Shown: positions 8,868-19,182 of the stretch, piece by piece
Layout of the letters: every line of letters starts with the position of its first letter
How positions within the stretch are numbered: position 1 is the stretch's first letter
Assembly (NCBI GenBank): GCA_958296035.1
Contig: OY282431.1
Coordinates: forward strand, 1,491,001 to 1,555,000
Source of the DNA: Paracoccaceae bacterium
Lineage (GTDB): Bacteria > Pseudomonadota > Alphaproteobacteria > Rhodobacterales > Rhodobacteraceae
Reading direction: 5' to 3'
DNA: 64,000 bases
Made by a program: the position numbers and the translations under genes
The notes under the pieces: model-generated
Told to the model about the DNA's origin: nothing
What the model saw: only the letters and a program-made list of their open reading frames with translations
Databases searched by the model: none

Positions 8868-11411
8868 TCATTCACTGGCGTGTAGTATTCGCGCCGGTTT
8901 GGCACTCAACGGGAAATAGGCAAACATCATGCCTGCTAACAGGGAAATAAATATTCCACCCATAACGACTGCCAATGCCGATAGCGGGTAAAAACTGTAC
9001 TCTGCTTCCATAACGAACACTAGCACCGCCCAACTACAAGCCACACCGGCCAGAATTGCGACAATTCCTGCCGATACGCCGAGGATAGCCGAGCGTAGTG
9101 TCAAACCTAGAAGAATGTCCCATCTGGTTGCTCCAAGAACCTTCATGACTGCAGCTTCGTAGACTCGTGCTGACACGCTATTGGCCGCTGTGCCTATGAG
9201 AACAACGAAGCCGACAACAAGGGTGGCGAGTGCAGCGTAGTTGATACCAGCCACAAGCCCTGTGGCAATCCGGACAACGTTGTCAATGCCTTCCTTGACG
9301 CTGATAGCTGTTGCGTTTGGAAAGGACGAGGTTACCGACTGGAAGACAGTCTCCTCTGCTTCACTATCGGCGTAGATCGTCGCCAAATGAATATGTGGCG
9401 CACCTTCCAGCGCGTTTGGGCTCATGACCATGATGAAACCCATCCCGGCTGTGGAAAAATCTACCTCTCGAAAGCTTGCGATTTCGGCCTCGATGTTTCG
9501 GCCAAGCAAGTTGACTGTCAGGTGATCTCCAATGTTCAGCCCTAGTTCCATGCCCTCTTCGTAAGCAAAGCTCACCAGTGGCTGGCCGTCGTAATCCGGT
9601 GGCCACCATGATCCCTGCACGAGGGTCGTGCCCTCAGGCAGGTAATGTGCGTGGCTGACGCCACGGTCGCCACGCAAGACCCAGTGGTCGACGGCGACCT
9701 CACGTGCTGGCTGGCCGTTAATGCGCGTAATCACACCGCGCAACATGGGCGCCGTGTCGAGTTTGGACACGCCAGCTATGGATTGCACCAGGTCCCTGAA
9801 CTCATCAATCTGTGTATTCTGGATATCGATGACAAAGTAGGACGGTGCAATTTCGGGAAGATCATCAGAAATCGCGCCGATCAGGTTGGACTGAATCTGA
9901 AAGATTGTTGCGAGGACGGCAAGTCCCAGGCCAAGCGACAACATTGCCGAAAACACACCACTTGATGGTCCGGAGGTTGATCCCAGGGCGAGGCGTAGTG
10001 AAGGGCGACCGGCTGCGACAGCGGACCGCGCCAGGCTGCGTGCTGCCCTTCGCACAAGTATGGTAGCCGCTACCAGAACTGCCACCGTTCCGGTAATGCC
10101 AAGCACAAAATACAGGGTCAGTGTCATGCTACCCGAAAATACGGCAATACAGGCGACCAGAAGCCCTGCCAGCAGCAAGAGGGTGCTCCCGAGGACAGGT
10201 CCGGGAATGGTTTTTACGTTGTCTACCGCGCTACGGAATAGGGTAGCTGCCCTAACGCGACTGATCGCGGACAACGACCACAGACAAAAGATCAAGCCCA
10301 CAAGCAAACCATAAAGGCTCGCTTCCAAGAGTGGCCCCGGATAGATGCCCACTTTGGCCGGCACGGGCAGTCTGCTGGAGATAGTGCTCTCCAGGGCAAG
10401 TGGGATACTCATACCAAGCAATAGTCCGATCACCAGCGCCAACAACATGACAAGACCGGTTTGTATCAGATAGACCGCAAAAACAGTCCCTTGCGTTGCG
10501 CCAAGCGTCTTCAAACTGGCAATGACTTCGGTTTTTCTCCTTATGTAGGTCGAAACAGCCAGCGACACGCCGATGCCACCGATAGCCAGCCCGGCAAGGC
10601 CGACGAGTACGAGAAAGGTACCTGCCCGATCTACAAATCTTTGTATTCCAGGGGCACCGTTCTCCTTGTCGCGCCAGCGAGCACCCGATTCTGCAAAGCT
10701 GGTTTCCGCAAGTCGAGCAATGCTCCGGATATCGGCATCTGCAGGCAACAGAAGCCTGTAGCGAGACTGGAACAGTGTGCCTTCAGTCATCAACAGGGAA
10801 CCCTCCAGACTTTCGGTGAGGACCATTGATCGAGGGCCCAGGGTTATGTCACCGCCTGTCGAGTCCGGTTCTTTGATAATCAGTGCGTTGAGGCGGAATT
10901 CGTTTGCTCCCAGTCGGAGTGTGTCACCGATGCCGATTCCCAGACGCTGTGCTAGGGAAGGCTTGATAACGATACCGGGCAAGCCGTCCGTGGCGGCCAA
11001 TGCTTCGTGCAGTTGCAAGGGAGGGTCGAGCTCTACTATACCAATCAAGGGATAATTATCGTCGACGGCCTTGATCTGGGTCAGAGCTCTGGTTGCAATA
11101 CCATCACCCGAAACCACGGCCATTGACCGAAAAACCGCGACTTCAGATACAAGGTCTGCCTGATCATGCATCCACATGCGTTCAGCCGCATTGGCGAAAC
11201 GATGCGTCAGGGATAGCTCTATATCTCCACCGAGTATGCGAGCTCCCTCACTCTCAAGTCCTGACTCGATACTGGTGCGGACGGTTCCGACCGCCGCTAT
11301 TGATGCTACGCCAAGTGCCAGGCAGGCGAGCATCACACGGAAGCCGCCAAGCCCACCGCGCAGTTCGCGCATTGCAATCTTGAACGCGAGACGCAAGCCC
11401 ATTGAAGTCAC
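8868..11411 (-). CDS. ybbP: ABC transporter permease, FtsX/MacB-like (YbbP type)
   Basis: A large inner-membrane protein of 847 residues. It has a first membrane helix near residues 25-45, a long periplasmic region, a block of helices about residues 255-460, a second periplasmic region, and three C-terminal helices ending near ARILHASE. This duplicated FtsX arrangement matches E. coli YbbP and its relatives. It overlaps the ATPase gene by four bases (ATGA) and together they form an exporter-like or mechanotransmission ABC system. The substrate is not known in any organism I can name with certainty. The divergent tesA gene reproduces the E. coli tesA-ybbA-ybbP neighbourhood. Confidence 0.88.
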   Translation of the reverse strand: MTSMGLRLAFKIAMRELRGGLGGFRVMLACLALGVASIAAVGTVRTSIESGLESEGARILGGDIELSLTHRFANAAERMWMHDQADLVSEVAVFRSMAVVSGDGIATRALTQIKAVDDNYPLIGIVELDPPLQLHEALAATDGLPGIVIKPSLAQRLGIGIGDTLRLGANEFRLNALIIKEPDSTGGDITLGPRSMVLTESLEGSLLMTEGTLFQSRYRLLLPADADIRSIARLAETSFAESGARWRDKENGAPGIQRFVDRAGTFLVLVGLAGLAIGGIGVSLAVSTYIRRKTEVIASLKTLGATQGTVFAVYLIQTGLVMLLALVIGLLLGMSIPLALESTISSRLPVPAKVGIYPGPLLEASLYGLLVGLIFCLWSLSAISRVRAATLFRSAVDNVKTIPGPVLGSTLLLLAGLLVACIAVFSGSMTLTLYFVLGITGTVAVLVAATILVRRAARSLARSAVAAGRPSLRLALGSTSGPSSGVFSAMLSLGLGLAVLATIFQIQSNLIGAISDDLPEIAPSYFVIDIQNTQIDEFRDLVQSIAGVSKLDTAPMLRGVITRINGQPAREVAVDHWVLRGDRGVSHAHYLPEGTTLVQGSWWPPDYDGQPLVSFAYEEGMELGLNIGDHLTVNLLGRNIEAEIASFREVDFSTAGMGFIMVMSPNALEGAPHIHLATIYADSEAEETVFQSVTSSFPNATAISVKEGIDNVVRIATGLVAGINYAALATLVVGFVVLIGTAANSVSARVYEAAVMKVLGATRWDILLGLTLRSAILGVSAGIVAILAGVACSWAVLVFVMEAEYSFYPLSALAVVMGGIFISLLAGMMFAYFPLSAKPARILHASE

Positions 11412-12091
11412 GAATTCTGCACACTATCGATCCGGCCATCGTACAGCGAAACCACGCGTTCGCAACGTTCGGCTAGCGGAGTGGAGTGTGTTACCAGAAC
11501 CAAAGTAGCTTCATGTCGCCGGTGCAGTTCAAACATGAGGTCGAGAATTGCATCGCCGTTGGCAGCGTCCAGATTGCCGGTTGGCTCGTCGGCAAACAGG
11601 ATTCTAGGGCGAACCACGGAGGCGCGCGCCAAGGCCACGCGCTGTTGTTCGCCTCCCGACAACTGTGCCGGGTAGTGCCTGATCCTCTGCGCCAGGCCAA
11701 CAGCAGTCAATTCATTCTCGGCAACTTGAAAGGCATCACCGACACCCGACAGCTCCAACGGTGTGGCGACGTTTTCGAGGGCTGTCATTGTGGGAATGAG
11801 ATGAAACGACTGGAACACAACGCCGACCTTGCGTCTGCGGAATCGGGCAAGCGCATCTTCATTCATCTTGCCGAGGTCATTGCCAAGCACAACGATTCGG
11901 CCGGATGTCACCGATTCGAGACCTGACATGAGCATCAGAAGGGAAGTTTTCCCCGAACCGGATGGCCCGGTTATGGCAATTGCCTCTCCTTGTTCAACAA
12001 CAAGAGAAACATGCTTGATGATCTTGACCGGACCCGCATTGCCGTTCAAAGTGAGGTCAACATTCTCAAGTGAAATTGCGCTGGAAGGCAT
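11408..12091 (-). CDS. ybbA: ABC transporter ATP-binding protein (YbbA type)
   Basis: Cytoplasmic ATPase of 227 residues, the size of LolD/MacB-type ATPases. Seen: Walker A GPSGSGKTS at about 41-49, a Q-loop VFQSFHLIPTMTALENV, the signature LSGGEQQRVALARA, Walker B ILFADEPTGNLD, and an H-loop histidine in LVTHS. The Q-loop and LDxAN form after Walker B are typical of the LolD family. It pairs with the overlapping permease downstream and faces tesA across a 42-base divergent gap. Confidence 0.93.
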   Translation of the reverse strand: MPSSAISLENVDLTLNGNAGPVKIIKHVSLVVEQGEAIAITGPSGSGKTSLLMLMSGLESVTSGRIVVLGNDLGKMNEDALARFRRRKVGVVFQSFHLIPTMTALENVATPLELSGVGDAFQVAENELTAVGLAQRIRHYPAQLSGGEQQRVALARASVVRPRILFADEPTGNLDAANGDAILDLMFELHRRHEATLVLVTHSTPLAERCERVVSLYDGRIDSVQNS

Positions 12092-12133
12092 GCAAGGGCT
12101 TTGGCAGTGAGAACAAACCTAACATATGGACCG

Positions 12134-12793
12134 GTGACAGACTTCTTCAAGCCAGTGCTCATGACGATCGCTATGATGTCACTGACCGTCGGCGCACTGG
12201 CCAAAACACCGACCATAGCGGTATTCGGTGACAGTTTGGCTCACGGCTACAATCTCTATGAGGAAGACGGCCTGGTCGCTCAGCTGGAGAAATGGCTGAT
12301 CGATCACGGCGAGCACGTCAGTCTCGTCAACGCAGGTGTGTCCGGGGATACGACTGCTGGCGGAGTTGCTCGTATCAACTGGACACTGACGCCGGATATT
12401 GATGCGGTAATTGTTCTGTTTGGCGGCAATGATTTGCTGAGGGGGATCTATCCGGAAGAAAGCAGACGCAACATGGACCGGATTCTGGACGAATTGACCT
12501 CCAGAAATCTGCCTACACTGCTGATAGGCCACGAAGCGCCAAGCAATTTTGGACCTGAGTACAAGAAAGACTTTGAATCAATCTTCCCGGCGCTGGCCGA
12601 AAAATACAATGTGCTGCTTTATCCGCGCTTCTTTGCTGCCATTGATGCCATGGGTGAGAGAGACAAGACACGTCAACTGTACTTGCAGGAAGACCAGCTG
12701 CATCCCAACCGCGACGGTGTGCTTCTCATCGCAAATGACCTGGGGGAGCATGTCAGAAAACTGCTTCGCTCCACAAGGTTGCCCAAATCCTGA
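12134..12793 (+). CDS. tesA: GDSL arylesterase / acyl-CoA thioesterase I
   Basis: Periplasmic SGNH hydrolase that cleaves acyl esters and thioesters. Seen: block I FGDSLAHGYNL with the nucleophilic serine, block III GGNDLLRG, and the DQLHPN segment with the catalytic Asp and His. The frame extends upstream to a TTG, but the GTG at 12134 gives a well-formed signal peptide (T-D-F-F-K, a hydrophobic core, cleavage after VGALA); an ATG at 12161 would give a shorter leader without a basic residue. The length of 219 residues is normal for TesA. It is divergent from the ABC genes with only about 40 bases between, so the promoters must overlap. Confidence 0.93.
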   Translation: MTDFFKPVLMTIAMMSLTVGALAKTPTIAVFGDSLAHGYNLYEEDGLVAQLEKWLIDHGEHVSLVNAGVSGDTTAGGVARINWTLTPDIDAVIVLFGGNDLLRGIYPEESRRNMDRILDELTSRNLPTLLIGHEAPSNFGPEYKKDFESIFPALAEKYNVLLYPRFFAAIDAMGERDKTRQLYLQEDQLHPNRDGVLLIANDLGEHVRKLLRSTRLPKS

Positions 12794-14239
12794 ATAATGG
12801 AACCCCAATTGACACCCTGATTCCCGGTTGATCCAGGCAGCAGGTGACCGGACAGGACGGGACTTATGGCAGGGTATGGTCCACTCGGACGAATCAGCTG
12901 CATCCAGGACCCTGGATGAACGGGTGCCTCTTCCATCCGGATGGCTGTCTGGCCCAGCATGTTGGCGACCAGGCAAAACAGAATGTGATGGAAGGCACTA
13001 TTGATGGTACCGTGCCTCGTTGGCTCCAGTTCCTTGTTTCCTTTCAGTTTGCCGGACAATGTTTCGATAGCGGAGTGTTTGCCAGGCAGCACCTTGTCGG
13101 CCATCGGATTCAGGTTTCTTGCGCGTGTTCTTGCGGATACGGGAGAGCAGCTGCAAACCGCGTTTCCACCGGCCCCGAAGTAGATCCTGGAGATGTAACC
13201 CTCTTTGCCAGGGGTCCGGCCCAGAAGGCCGGCTGTCGGCTTTCCCAGAGGCACCTGTCACTCCTAAGCCAGAAGCCCCCAAAAAGGCTAAGACAACAAT
13301 CCCCATTTCAGGAGCCTTTCTCCGCCACGGTGAAGGTGAATTCCCTGGATATTTCGGGCCTCTGCGGCCACCAGAATTGAGGCCCGACAGAATGCAAACC
13401 AATGGCATTGCGCGTGGAGAATATTGTGAAGTTGCACGAACTGAAGCGGCAAGGACACAGCGACAGCGAATAGGCGCGTGCCACTGGACGTGCCCGAAAA
13501 ACGGTCCGCAAACATCTCAATCGAGGGTTGAAGCCGGCTCCCACAACTCTTACACGAAAGCGGATTCGTGTAGACAGCAGAAGATAGCCATGGTGGATTT
13601 ATTCAGGGGAAGGGCTCACAGGACTCTTGTCGTGGACAACCTATAGGCTCAAACATTATGGGGCAAGGGAAACCCTATCACCCAGGAAATGCCCTCTTAT
13701 CCAGATTCGAGGCTAAGGCACGCACAATTGATCGCGTTGCCTCTAATTCGGTCAACCGTTCAGTCGACCGCACCTAAGGGCTCTCTCGCCGCTCTTTTCA
13801 ACCGGAAAGTGTTGCCCTGATCTTAAGGAAGCGACAGGATGCGTTCTGCTTCGAGGGGACGGGGCAGGCTTCCAGGACAGCCTGCAAGCCCGCACGCGCA
13901 TCCTGAAACGGCCCGGGCCGTGTCGCGACTTCCACCATTGACGGTTTGTAAGTGCAGCCAAGATTTCATCGGTCAATGCCGGGAATGGAATGGGTTGGTG
14001 AGAAGCAGGCAAGCACACTTCAACTGGCCAGACCGCAGGAGAACGGGTCTGAGTATCGGCTCAAGGTATCTACGGCTCCACACAGCGCCCGGGCCGGCTG
14101 AAGGCGTGGCCTATGCTACAGCAAACATGAAGTGTGGATGACTGATCCGACAGGAGTTGAGGCTGAGCCCTTGACCTGATGGCGGTTTCCAATCGAACCG
14201 TGCCGCATGCAGGCGTCTACCCGCACCACAGTGTCGAAA
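12794..14239. other. 1.4-kb gene-free region
   Basis: Both strands carry several open frames of 100-190 codons, but none matches a family I recognise and they overlap one another, so I treat them as chance frames or decayed sequence. There is no tRNA, transposase motif or clear tandem repeat. Such a long silent stretch between ordinary genes is unusual and may be an old pseudogene or structured RNA. Confidence 0.5.
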
Positions 14240-15001
14240 TCAGTCTCGCCAGATTCCGCGCTCTATCATGACAGCCTTCAGAATTTCGGCTTCATCGGTC
14301 ATGATGGCGTCAACGCCGATGTCCAGCAAGTGATTCATCTTGTCACGGGCGTTTATCGTCCACGCCTGGATTGGCAGATCCCGGGCATGTGCCGCCTTGA
14401 CAAACCGTCGATCGAGTATTGTCATCCGGTGTCTTTGGGGAGGTGCCTGAATACAGTCATCTGAAAAACGCCAGGTTGGCAACCCATAGCTGGCAAACCG
14501 CAACCGCATCATTTCCCTCATCGGCAAGGCGGTGCAAAGTTTGTCTCCGAACTCTGCCTTGAGAGCAGCCATGCCCTTGCCGCCATAGGTTCCCGTACAC
14601 ACTCGATGCCAGCAGGAGGAGGACCCGAGGAACCTCAGAAGTGGTGGGACGACGCTATCGGATTTCAAGTCGATGACGACGCGCAAGTCTGGCCACGAAC
14701 TCATCACCTCTTCAAATCTTGGAATCGGATCGGTTCCATCGACACGCAGTCTGGAAATCTCTGCCCATTCGGTTTGTTCAACCAATGCACGCGAGCCCGT
14801 TACACGGTACAGGTCTTCATCATGAAGCAGTACCATAACTCCATCAGACGTAACTTGCACATCCAATTCCACGCTGTTGAAACCGACCACTATAGCCGCC
14901 TCAACTGCTGCCATGGTGTTTTCAGGGTGTTTGGCTGAATAACCTCTATGGGCAATTGGTTCCGGAAGTGGGTAGTTGGGGTGTTTGACGTACTCATGCA
15001 T
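14240..15001 (-). CDS. ugpQ: glycerophosphodiester phosphodiesterase
   Basis: Hydrolyses glycerophosphodiesters from phospholipid turnover to glycerol-3-phosphate and an alcohol. Seen: PIAHRGYSAKHPENTMAA near the N-terminus (catalytic His and PEN motif), ELDVQVTSDG and VLLHDEDL with metal-binding Glu, Asp and His, and a C-terminal QAWTINARDKM typical of GDPD barrels. No signal peptide, so cytoplasmic like E. coli UgpQ. It points the same way as the ugpBAEC genes, but 1.2 kb separates it from ugpC, so it may have its own promoter. Length 253 residues is normal. Confidence 0.93.
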   Translation of the reverse strand: MHEYVKHPNYPLPEPIAHRGYSAKHPENTMAAVEAAIVVGFNSVELDVQVTSDGVMVLLHDEDLYRVTGSRALVEQTEWAEISRLRVDGTDPIPRFEEVMSSWPDLRVVIDLKSDSVVPPLLRFLGSSSCWHRVCTGTYGGKGMAALKAEFGDKLCTALPMREMMRLRFASYGLPTWRFSDDCIQAPPQRHRMTILDRRFVKAAHARDLPIQAWTINARDKMNHLLDIGVDAIMTDEAEILKAVMIERGIWRD

Positions 15002-16177
15002 GACAATTTCCGTTTCCAGTAGACTGTGCCGAACCGTACCGAGGTTCGGTTACATCGGCAAATAAGAAACGGGACAGGAGGACAATCGGAAGCCGGCAGA
15101 ATGTGGTACTGGCACAAGTGCAACGGACCGCTGCAAAGGCGCGCTCAATCTGGAAGTCTCCAGACTCTGGTCCGAATGCCCTGCCAGTTTCTAGTGCGTA
15201 CAAGCTGGCAGGAATTATGCTCCATGACTCGATCTACCCGATCCAGAATGGGATTGCATCTCACGGTCACATTTGTGCGGCTGCAATCGATCAAGAAAAC
15301 GTGGTTACCGTTATTCGTTTTGCTTCCCTTTGTAACATTGATGCGCGACGATCTTTTCCTGCAATAGACCGCCTCCATTCCGATTGGCTAAAGCCGTGGC
15401 AGCGTCGGTGCTTGCCGTTGCCAGCGAATGGGTGAGCAGTCCGGGCGGCAGCTCACCAACCTGGATTTACAGAAACTCTCATACATCATCCACATGCTGT
15501 GCCTGGGACAACATGGGCTCCGCGCGCGTTCGGAAGGATCGAAGTAAGGGGTTTGGGGCCGGTTCATCGATAATTTTGCCACACGGTAAGCCGTTTTGGC
15601 TCCTGCCAAGTGCGGGCAAATGTGTTTCAAGCCATCAGGCCAATACAAGACGAACCGGGCTGTTATTTGGTAGCAAGAGTGGTGCAGGCCCTTTCGGACA
15701 GCACGCCCCCCCTGGAAACGGTAACGCAATGGGAAAAGCGTGCATGGGCCATGCACTACATTCCTGACAAGAAAGGAGCGTCATTCCCGACGGGGACATT
15801 CTTCAGGAAAACAAGGACAGGCGAAGTGCACGGCAACGGTGATCGTGATGTCTGGCATTAGTACAATGTATCTTGCCAACAGACTTTGGCAGAATGCGAA
15901 GCGAGCAGCCTGAGAGTGTCGCTGCGCAGCGGGTTATGGATGAACATGGACATGATCGTTAAAGCCAGGGCCTGAGCGCGTGATGCTTACGCGGCCCAAT
16001 GGTTCTTGTGTGCTAGTCTGTAGGCTAGCTGCGAGACCCTTGGAATGTCATATAGAGTGGAACTGTGGTCTGCATGGCTGTTGGCTTCATGCGTCGATAC
16101 ACCACACATTTCCTATGGTGATCCAGGGATGAGAATACCCTCGCCGCCGGTCAATGTGACTGTCAGGTATATTGCCG
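15002..16177. other. 1.2-kb gene-free region inside the ugp locus
   Basis: In most ugp operons ugpC and ugpQ are adjacent; here 1,176 bases separate them. None of the open frames resembles a known protein. No transposase motif or tRNA was seen. It could be a relic of an insertion. Confidence 0.5.
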
Positions 16178-17194
16178 CTATTCTTCGCACCTGATGCCAT
16201 CTGCCCGGAACATCAACTGATGGCGCTGATCCCAAATGATGCCGCATTCAGCCCCTTCGGAAGGAATTGGGTCCGTCCCGGCCTGTCGAACGGTGAACAG
16301 GATTCCATCCGCCAATTTGACATGGAGCAATGTCTCCGCTCCCAACGCCTCGGCGTAGATCAACCGCCCCTGGATCCGGCCTTCCGAAGGTGTGCAGGTT
16401 ATTGCATGCTCTGGTCTGACACCGAGCAGGGATGCATCATGCCGTGGGTTAGTGGCTGCCTCCACTGGGAGAAAGTTGGTTGCGGGCGAGCCTATAAAGC
16501 CGGCGACGAAGGCAGTCCTGGGGTCAGAATATACTTCGAGAGGAGCGCCTTTCTGATCAGCAATGCCCTTGTTCATTACCACCATTCTGTCGGCAAGTGT
16601 CATTGCCTCAACCTGGTCATGTGTAACATAAAGCGAGGTGACACCCAGTTCCTTCTGCAAGTCCCTGATTTCAAGCCTCATTTGTACTCTGAGCTTCGCG
16701 TCCAGGTTGCTGAGCGGTTCGTCGAAAAGGAATACCTTGGGCTTGCGGACAATGGCACGGCCCATGGCAACCCGCTGACGCTGCCCGCCCGACAATTCTC
16801 TCGGCCTTCTTTCTAGCAGCGCTTCCAACTGCAGCATCTCTGCCGCCACATTCACGCGTCTCTGGATCTCCGATTTGGGTACTCGGGCTATCTTGAGACC
16901 GTAGGCCATGTTGTCGAAGACCGACATGTGCGGATAGAGTGCGTAGTTCTGAAACACCATGGCGATGTCCCGATCCATGGGCTCCTCGTCGTTTACACAC
17001 ACACCGTCAATGCGAACTTCTCCTCTGGTAACAGTCTCCAGCCCTGCCACCATTCTCAGAAGGGTGGATTTCCCACATCCGGAAGGGCCGACAATCACAA
17101 TGAATTCACCGTCCTGGATATCGATTGATACGCCGTGAATTACCTCGGTCCTGCCAAAACTCTTGTGGACACTATCTAGCGTTATCGCTGCCAT
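16178..17194 (-). CDS. ugpC: sn-glycerol-3-phosphate ABC transporter, ATPase
   Basis: MalK/UgpC-class ATPase energising glycerol-3-phosphate import. Seen: Walker [10 protein letters not shown] at 37-45, Q-loop [21 protein letters not shown], signature [14 protein letters not shown], Walker [17 protein letters not shown], and a C-terminal TOBE-like regulatory part after residue 240 (GVRPEHAI). The length of 338 residues is slightly short of the usual 350-360 but no motif is missing. It begins three bases after the end of ugpE and closes the B-A-E-C gene string. Confidence 0.93.
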   Translation of the reverse strand: MAAITLDSVHKSFGRTEVIHGVSIDIQDGEFIVIVGPSGCGKSTLLRMVAGLETVTRGEVRIDGVCVNDEEPMDRDIAMVFQNYALYPHMSVFDNMAYGLKIARVPKSEIQRRVNVAAEMLQLEALLERRPRELSGGQRQRVAMGRAIVRKPKVFLFDEPLSNLDAKLRVQMRLEIRDLQKELGVTSLYVTHDQVEAMTLADRMVVMNKGIADQKGAPLEVYSDPRTAFVAGFIGSPATNFLPVEAATNPRHDASLLGVRPEHAITCTPSEGRIQGRLIYAEALGAETLLHVKLADGILFTVRQAGTDPIPSEGAECGIIWDQRHQLMFRADGIRCEE

Positions 17195-17197
17195 CTG

Positions 17198-18043
17198 CTA
17201 TTTCTCGCTCTCCATTAGGCCCCGGACAAAAAGATTCTGCATCAGGATAACGACGACAACCGGCGGGATCATGGCAAGAAGTGATGTCGCCATGATAACC
17301 GGCCAGTCCGCCAAATCATCGCCTGAAGGAAACATTTGCTTGATGCCCATGACAATGGTGTTCATCTGGGGGTCCGTTGTTATGAGAAGTGGCCAAAGGT
17401 ACTGATTCCATCCGTAGATGAACAGAATCACGAACAGGGCGGCAATGTTCGTCCTGCTCATTGGCACGAGTATGTCGAAGAAAAACCGCATGGGACGAGC
17501 GCCATCAACCCGCGCTGCTTCGGCTAGCTCATCAGGGACAGTCATGAAAAATTGCCGAAACAGAAACGTGGCGGTTGCCGAGGCAATCAGCGGAAGAATT
17601 AGCCCGGAGTAGGAGTTAAGCATGCCGAAATTCGCGGCGACCTCATAGGTTGGTACAATCCGAACCTCAACCGGCAGCATCAGCGTAAGAAAGATCAACC
17701 AGAAGAACAGGCGTCGGCCGGGGAATCTGAAGTAAACTATAGCGAATGCTGAAAGTAACGAGATCACAATCTTGCCGAATGCAATTCCCAGTGCCATGAC
17801 GGAAGAGTTGAGCAGCATGCGGGCAACCGGGGCATTCACACCCGAAGTCAAAGCACGTCCATAGTTTTCCAGGAACTGATCGCCGGGCAAGAGCGGCATG
17901 GGCGGCCGGATGATGTCCTGTTGATCAACAGTCGATGCAACGAACGCCAGCCAGATTGGAAAAAAGATTATGGCAACGCCAAGGATTAGCCCGGCATGAA
18001 TGAGCCAATATGAAACACCGCGTTTCTCGACCATGCCGCCCAT
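17198..18043 (-). CDS. ugpE: sn-glycerol-3-phosphate ABC transporter, permease UgpE
   Basis: Inner-membrane permease of 281 residues with six predicted helices, the MalG-like partner in the heterodimer. The EAA loop is visible as [20 protein letters not shown], which docks the ATPase. The gene start shares one base with the ugpA stop, and ugpC follows after three bases, so A-E-C are translated as a unit. Assignment to glycerol-3-phosphate rather than sugar rests on the neighbouring UgpB. Confidence 0.92.
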   Translation of the reverse strand: MGGMVEKRGVSYWLIHAGLILGVAIIFFPIWLAFVASTVDQQDIIRPPMPLLPGDQFLENYGRALTSGVNAPVARMLLNSSVMALGIAFGKIVISLLSAFAIVYFRFPGRRLFFWLIFLTLMLPVEVRIVPTYEVAANFGMLNSYSGLILPLIASATATFLFRQFFMTVPDELAEAARVDGARPMRFFFDILVPMSRTNIAALFVILFIYGWNQYLWPLLITTDPQMNTIVMGIKQMFPSGDDLADWPVIMATSLLAMIPPVVVVILMQNLFVRGLMESEK

Positions 18044-18924
18044 CAGTAGTGAACCTTCCGTTCAATATACTTGAATTGAACAATCGTCAGAATGCCGACC
18101 ACAACAAGAAGGATCACCGACTGGGCTGCAGAAGACCCCAGGTCCTGTCCAACAAATCCATCGGAGAAGACTTTGTATACGAGAATGGTTGTAGATTGCT
18201 GCGGCCCGCCGCTAGTGATCGTGTGAATGACGCCAAACGTCTCGAAGAACGCATAGACCACATTCACGACCAGCAGGAAAAATGTGGTAGGTGAGAGCAG
18301 GGGAAACACAATAGTCCAGAAACGTTTCCAAAACCTGGCCCCGTCGATCGCTGCTGCTTCGATGACTGATTTTGGAATTGCCTGAAGTCCGGCGAGGAAA
18401 AACAGGAAATTGTAGCTTATTCGTCCCCAGCTTGAGGCAATCACCACCAGGCCCATAGCCTCTTCACCGTTTAGCGTATGGTTCCAGTCATAGCCCAGTA
18501 GGCCAAGATACCACGACACCAGGCCGACCCGTGTATTGAACATGAACAACCACAGTACACCTGCAACGGCAGGTGCAACCGCATAGGGCCAGATCAACAG
18601 GGTACGATAAGTACCTGAACCCTTTATCAGCCGGTCCGCAAGAACTGCGAGCCAAAGTGCGACTGCCATCGAAACGAATGCAACCGAAGCCGAAAAGATA
18701 GCGGTTGTTACGAAGCTTGCGCGGTAGAATGGGTCTGACAAGAGAAAAACAAAGTTGCCAAGCCCTACAAATTGAGAGCGCAGGCCAAAGGGGTCAGGAA
18801 TGAACAGGGACTGCCATACGGCCTGGCCGGCCGGTACAAAGAAAAAGATGGCAGTTATTGCGAGTTGGGGGACAACAAGCAGGGTTGGCAACAACCAGCC
18901 GCGAAATCTGACGCGCTTTTCCAT
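18043..18924 (-). CDS. ugpA: sn-glycerol-3-phosphate ABC transporter, permease UgpA
   Basis: MalF-like permease of 293 residues with six helices and an EAA loop seen as [20 protein letters not shown]. The N-terminal stretch [19 protein letters not shown] is typical of UgpA. It overlaps ugpE by one base. A 258-base gap with a strong hairpin separates it from ugpB upstream, which would allow the binding protein to be made in excess over the membrane parts. Confidence 0.92.
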   Translation of the reverse strand: MEKRVRFRGWLLPTLLVVPQLAITAIFFFVPAGQAVWQSLFIPDPFGLRSQFVGLGNFVFLLSDPFYRASFVTTAIFSASVAFVSMAVALWLAVLADRLIKGSGTYRTLLIWPYAVAPAVAGVLWLFMFNTRVGLVSWYLGLLGYDWNHTLNGEEAMGLVVIASSWGRISYNFLFFLAGLQAIPKSVIEAAAIDGARFWKRFWTIVFPLLSPTTFFLLVVNVVYAFFETFGVIHTITSGGPQQSTTILVYKVFSDGFVGQDLGSSAAQSVILLVVVGILTIVQFKYIERKVHY

Positions 18925-19120
18925 GTCTTCAGCCTGTCACAAGCACTGGTTCGCCAGGAAGATGCATGTCATGCATCTGGGACATTGGATTTCTGGACGG
19001 CTTGCCGGCGGCCTCAACCAGTGACGTATGTTCTGTATGATAGGTGTGGTCCGGTACTTCTCGTTCATGGGCCGGAAATCGATATTCAACCCGACGCGTG
19101 GTCTACCGGTACACCATGCT

Positions 19121-19150
19121 CCCGGAGCCGACAAGAGTGGCGGCTCCGGG
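19121..19150 (-). promoter_or_regulatory. perfect 10-bp stem-loop between ugpB and ugpA
   Basis: Arms 19121-19130 (CCCGGAGCCG) and 19141-19150 (CGGCTCCGGG) are perfect inverted repeats around a 10-base loop. There is no U-run after the stem in the direction of transcription, so it is more likely an mRNA-stabilising or attenuating hairpin 3' of ugpB than a full terminator. Such hairpins after binding-protein genes are common in ABC operons. Confidence 0.7.
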
Positions 19151-19182
19151 AATGTTATCCTGTTACCGAGTCGCGAAAGGCG

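Noticed and set aside
13119-13646. 175-codon open frame in the silent region
   Set aside because: Overlaps equally long frames on the other strand, has no ribosome binding site of note and no recognisable motif.
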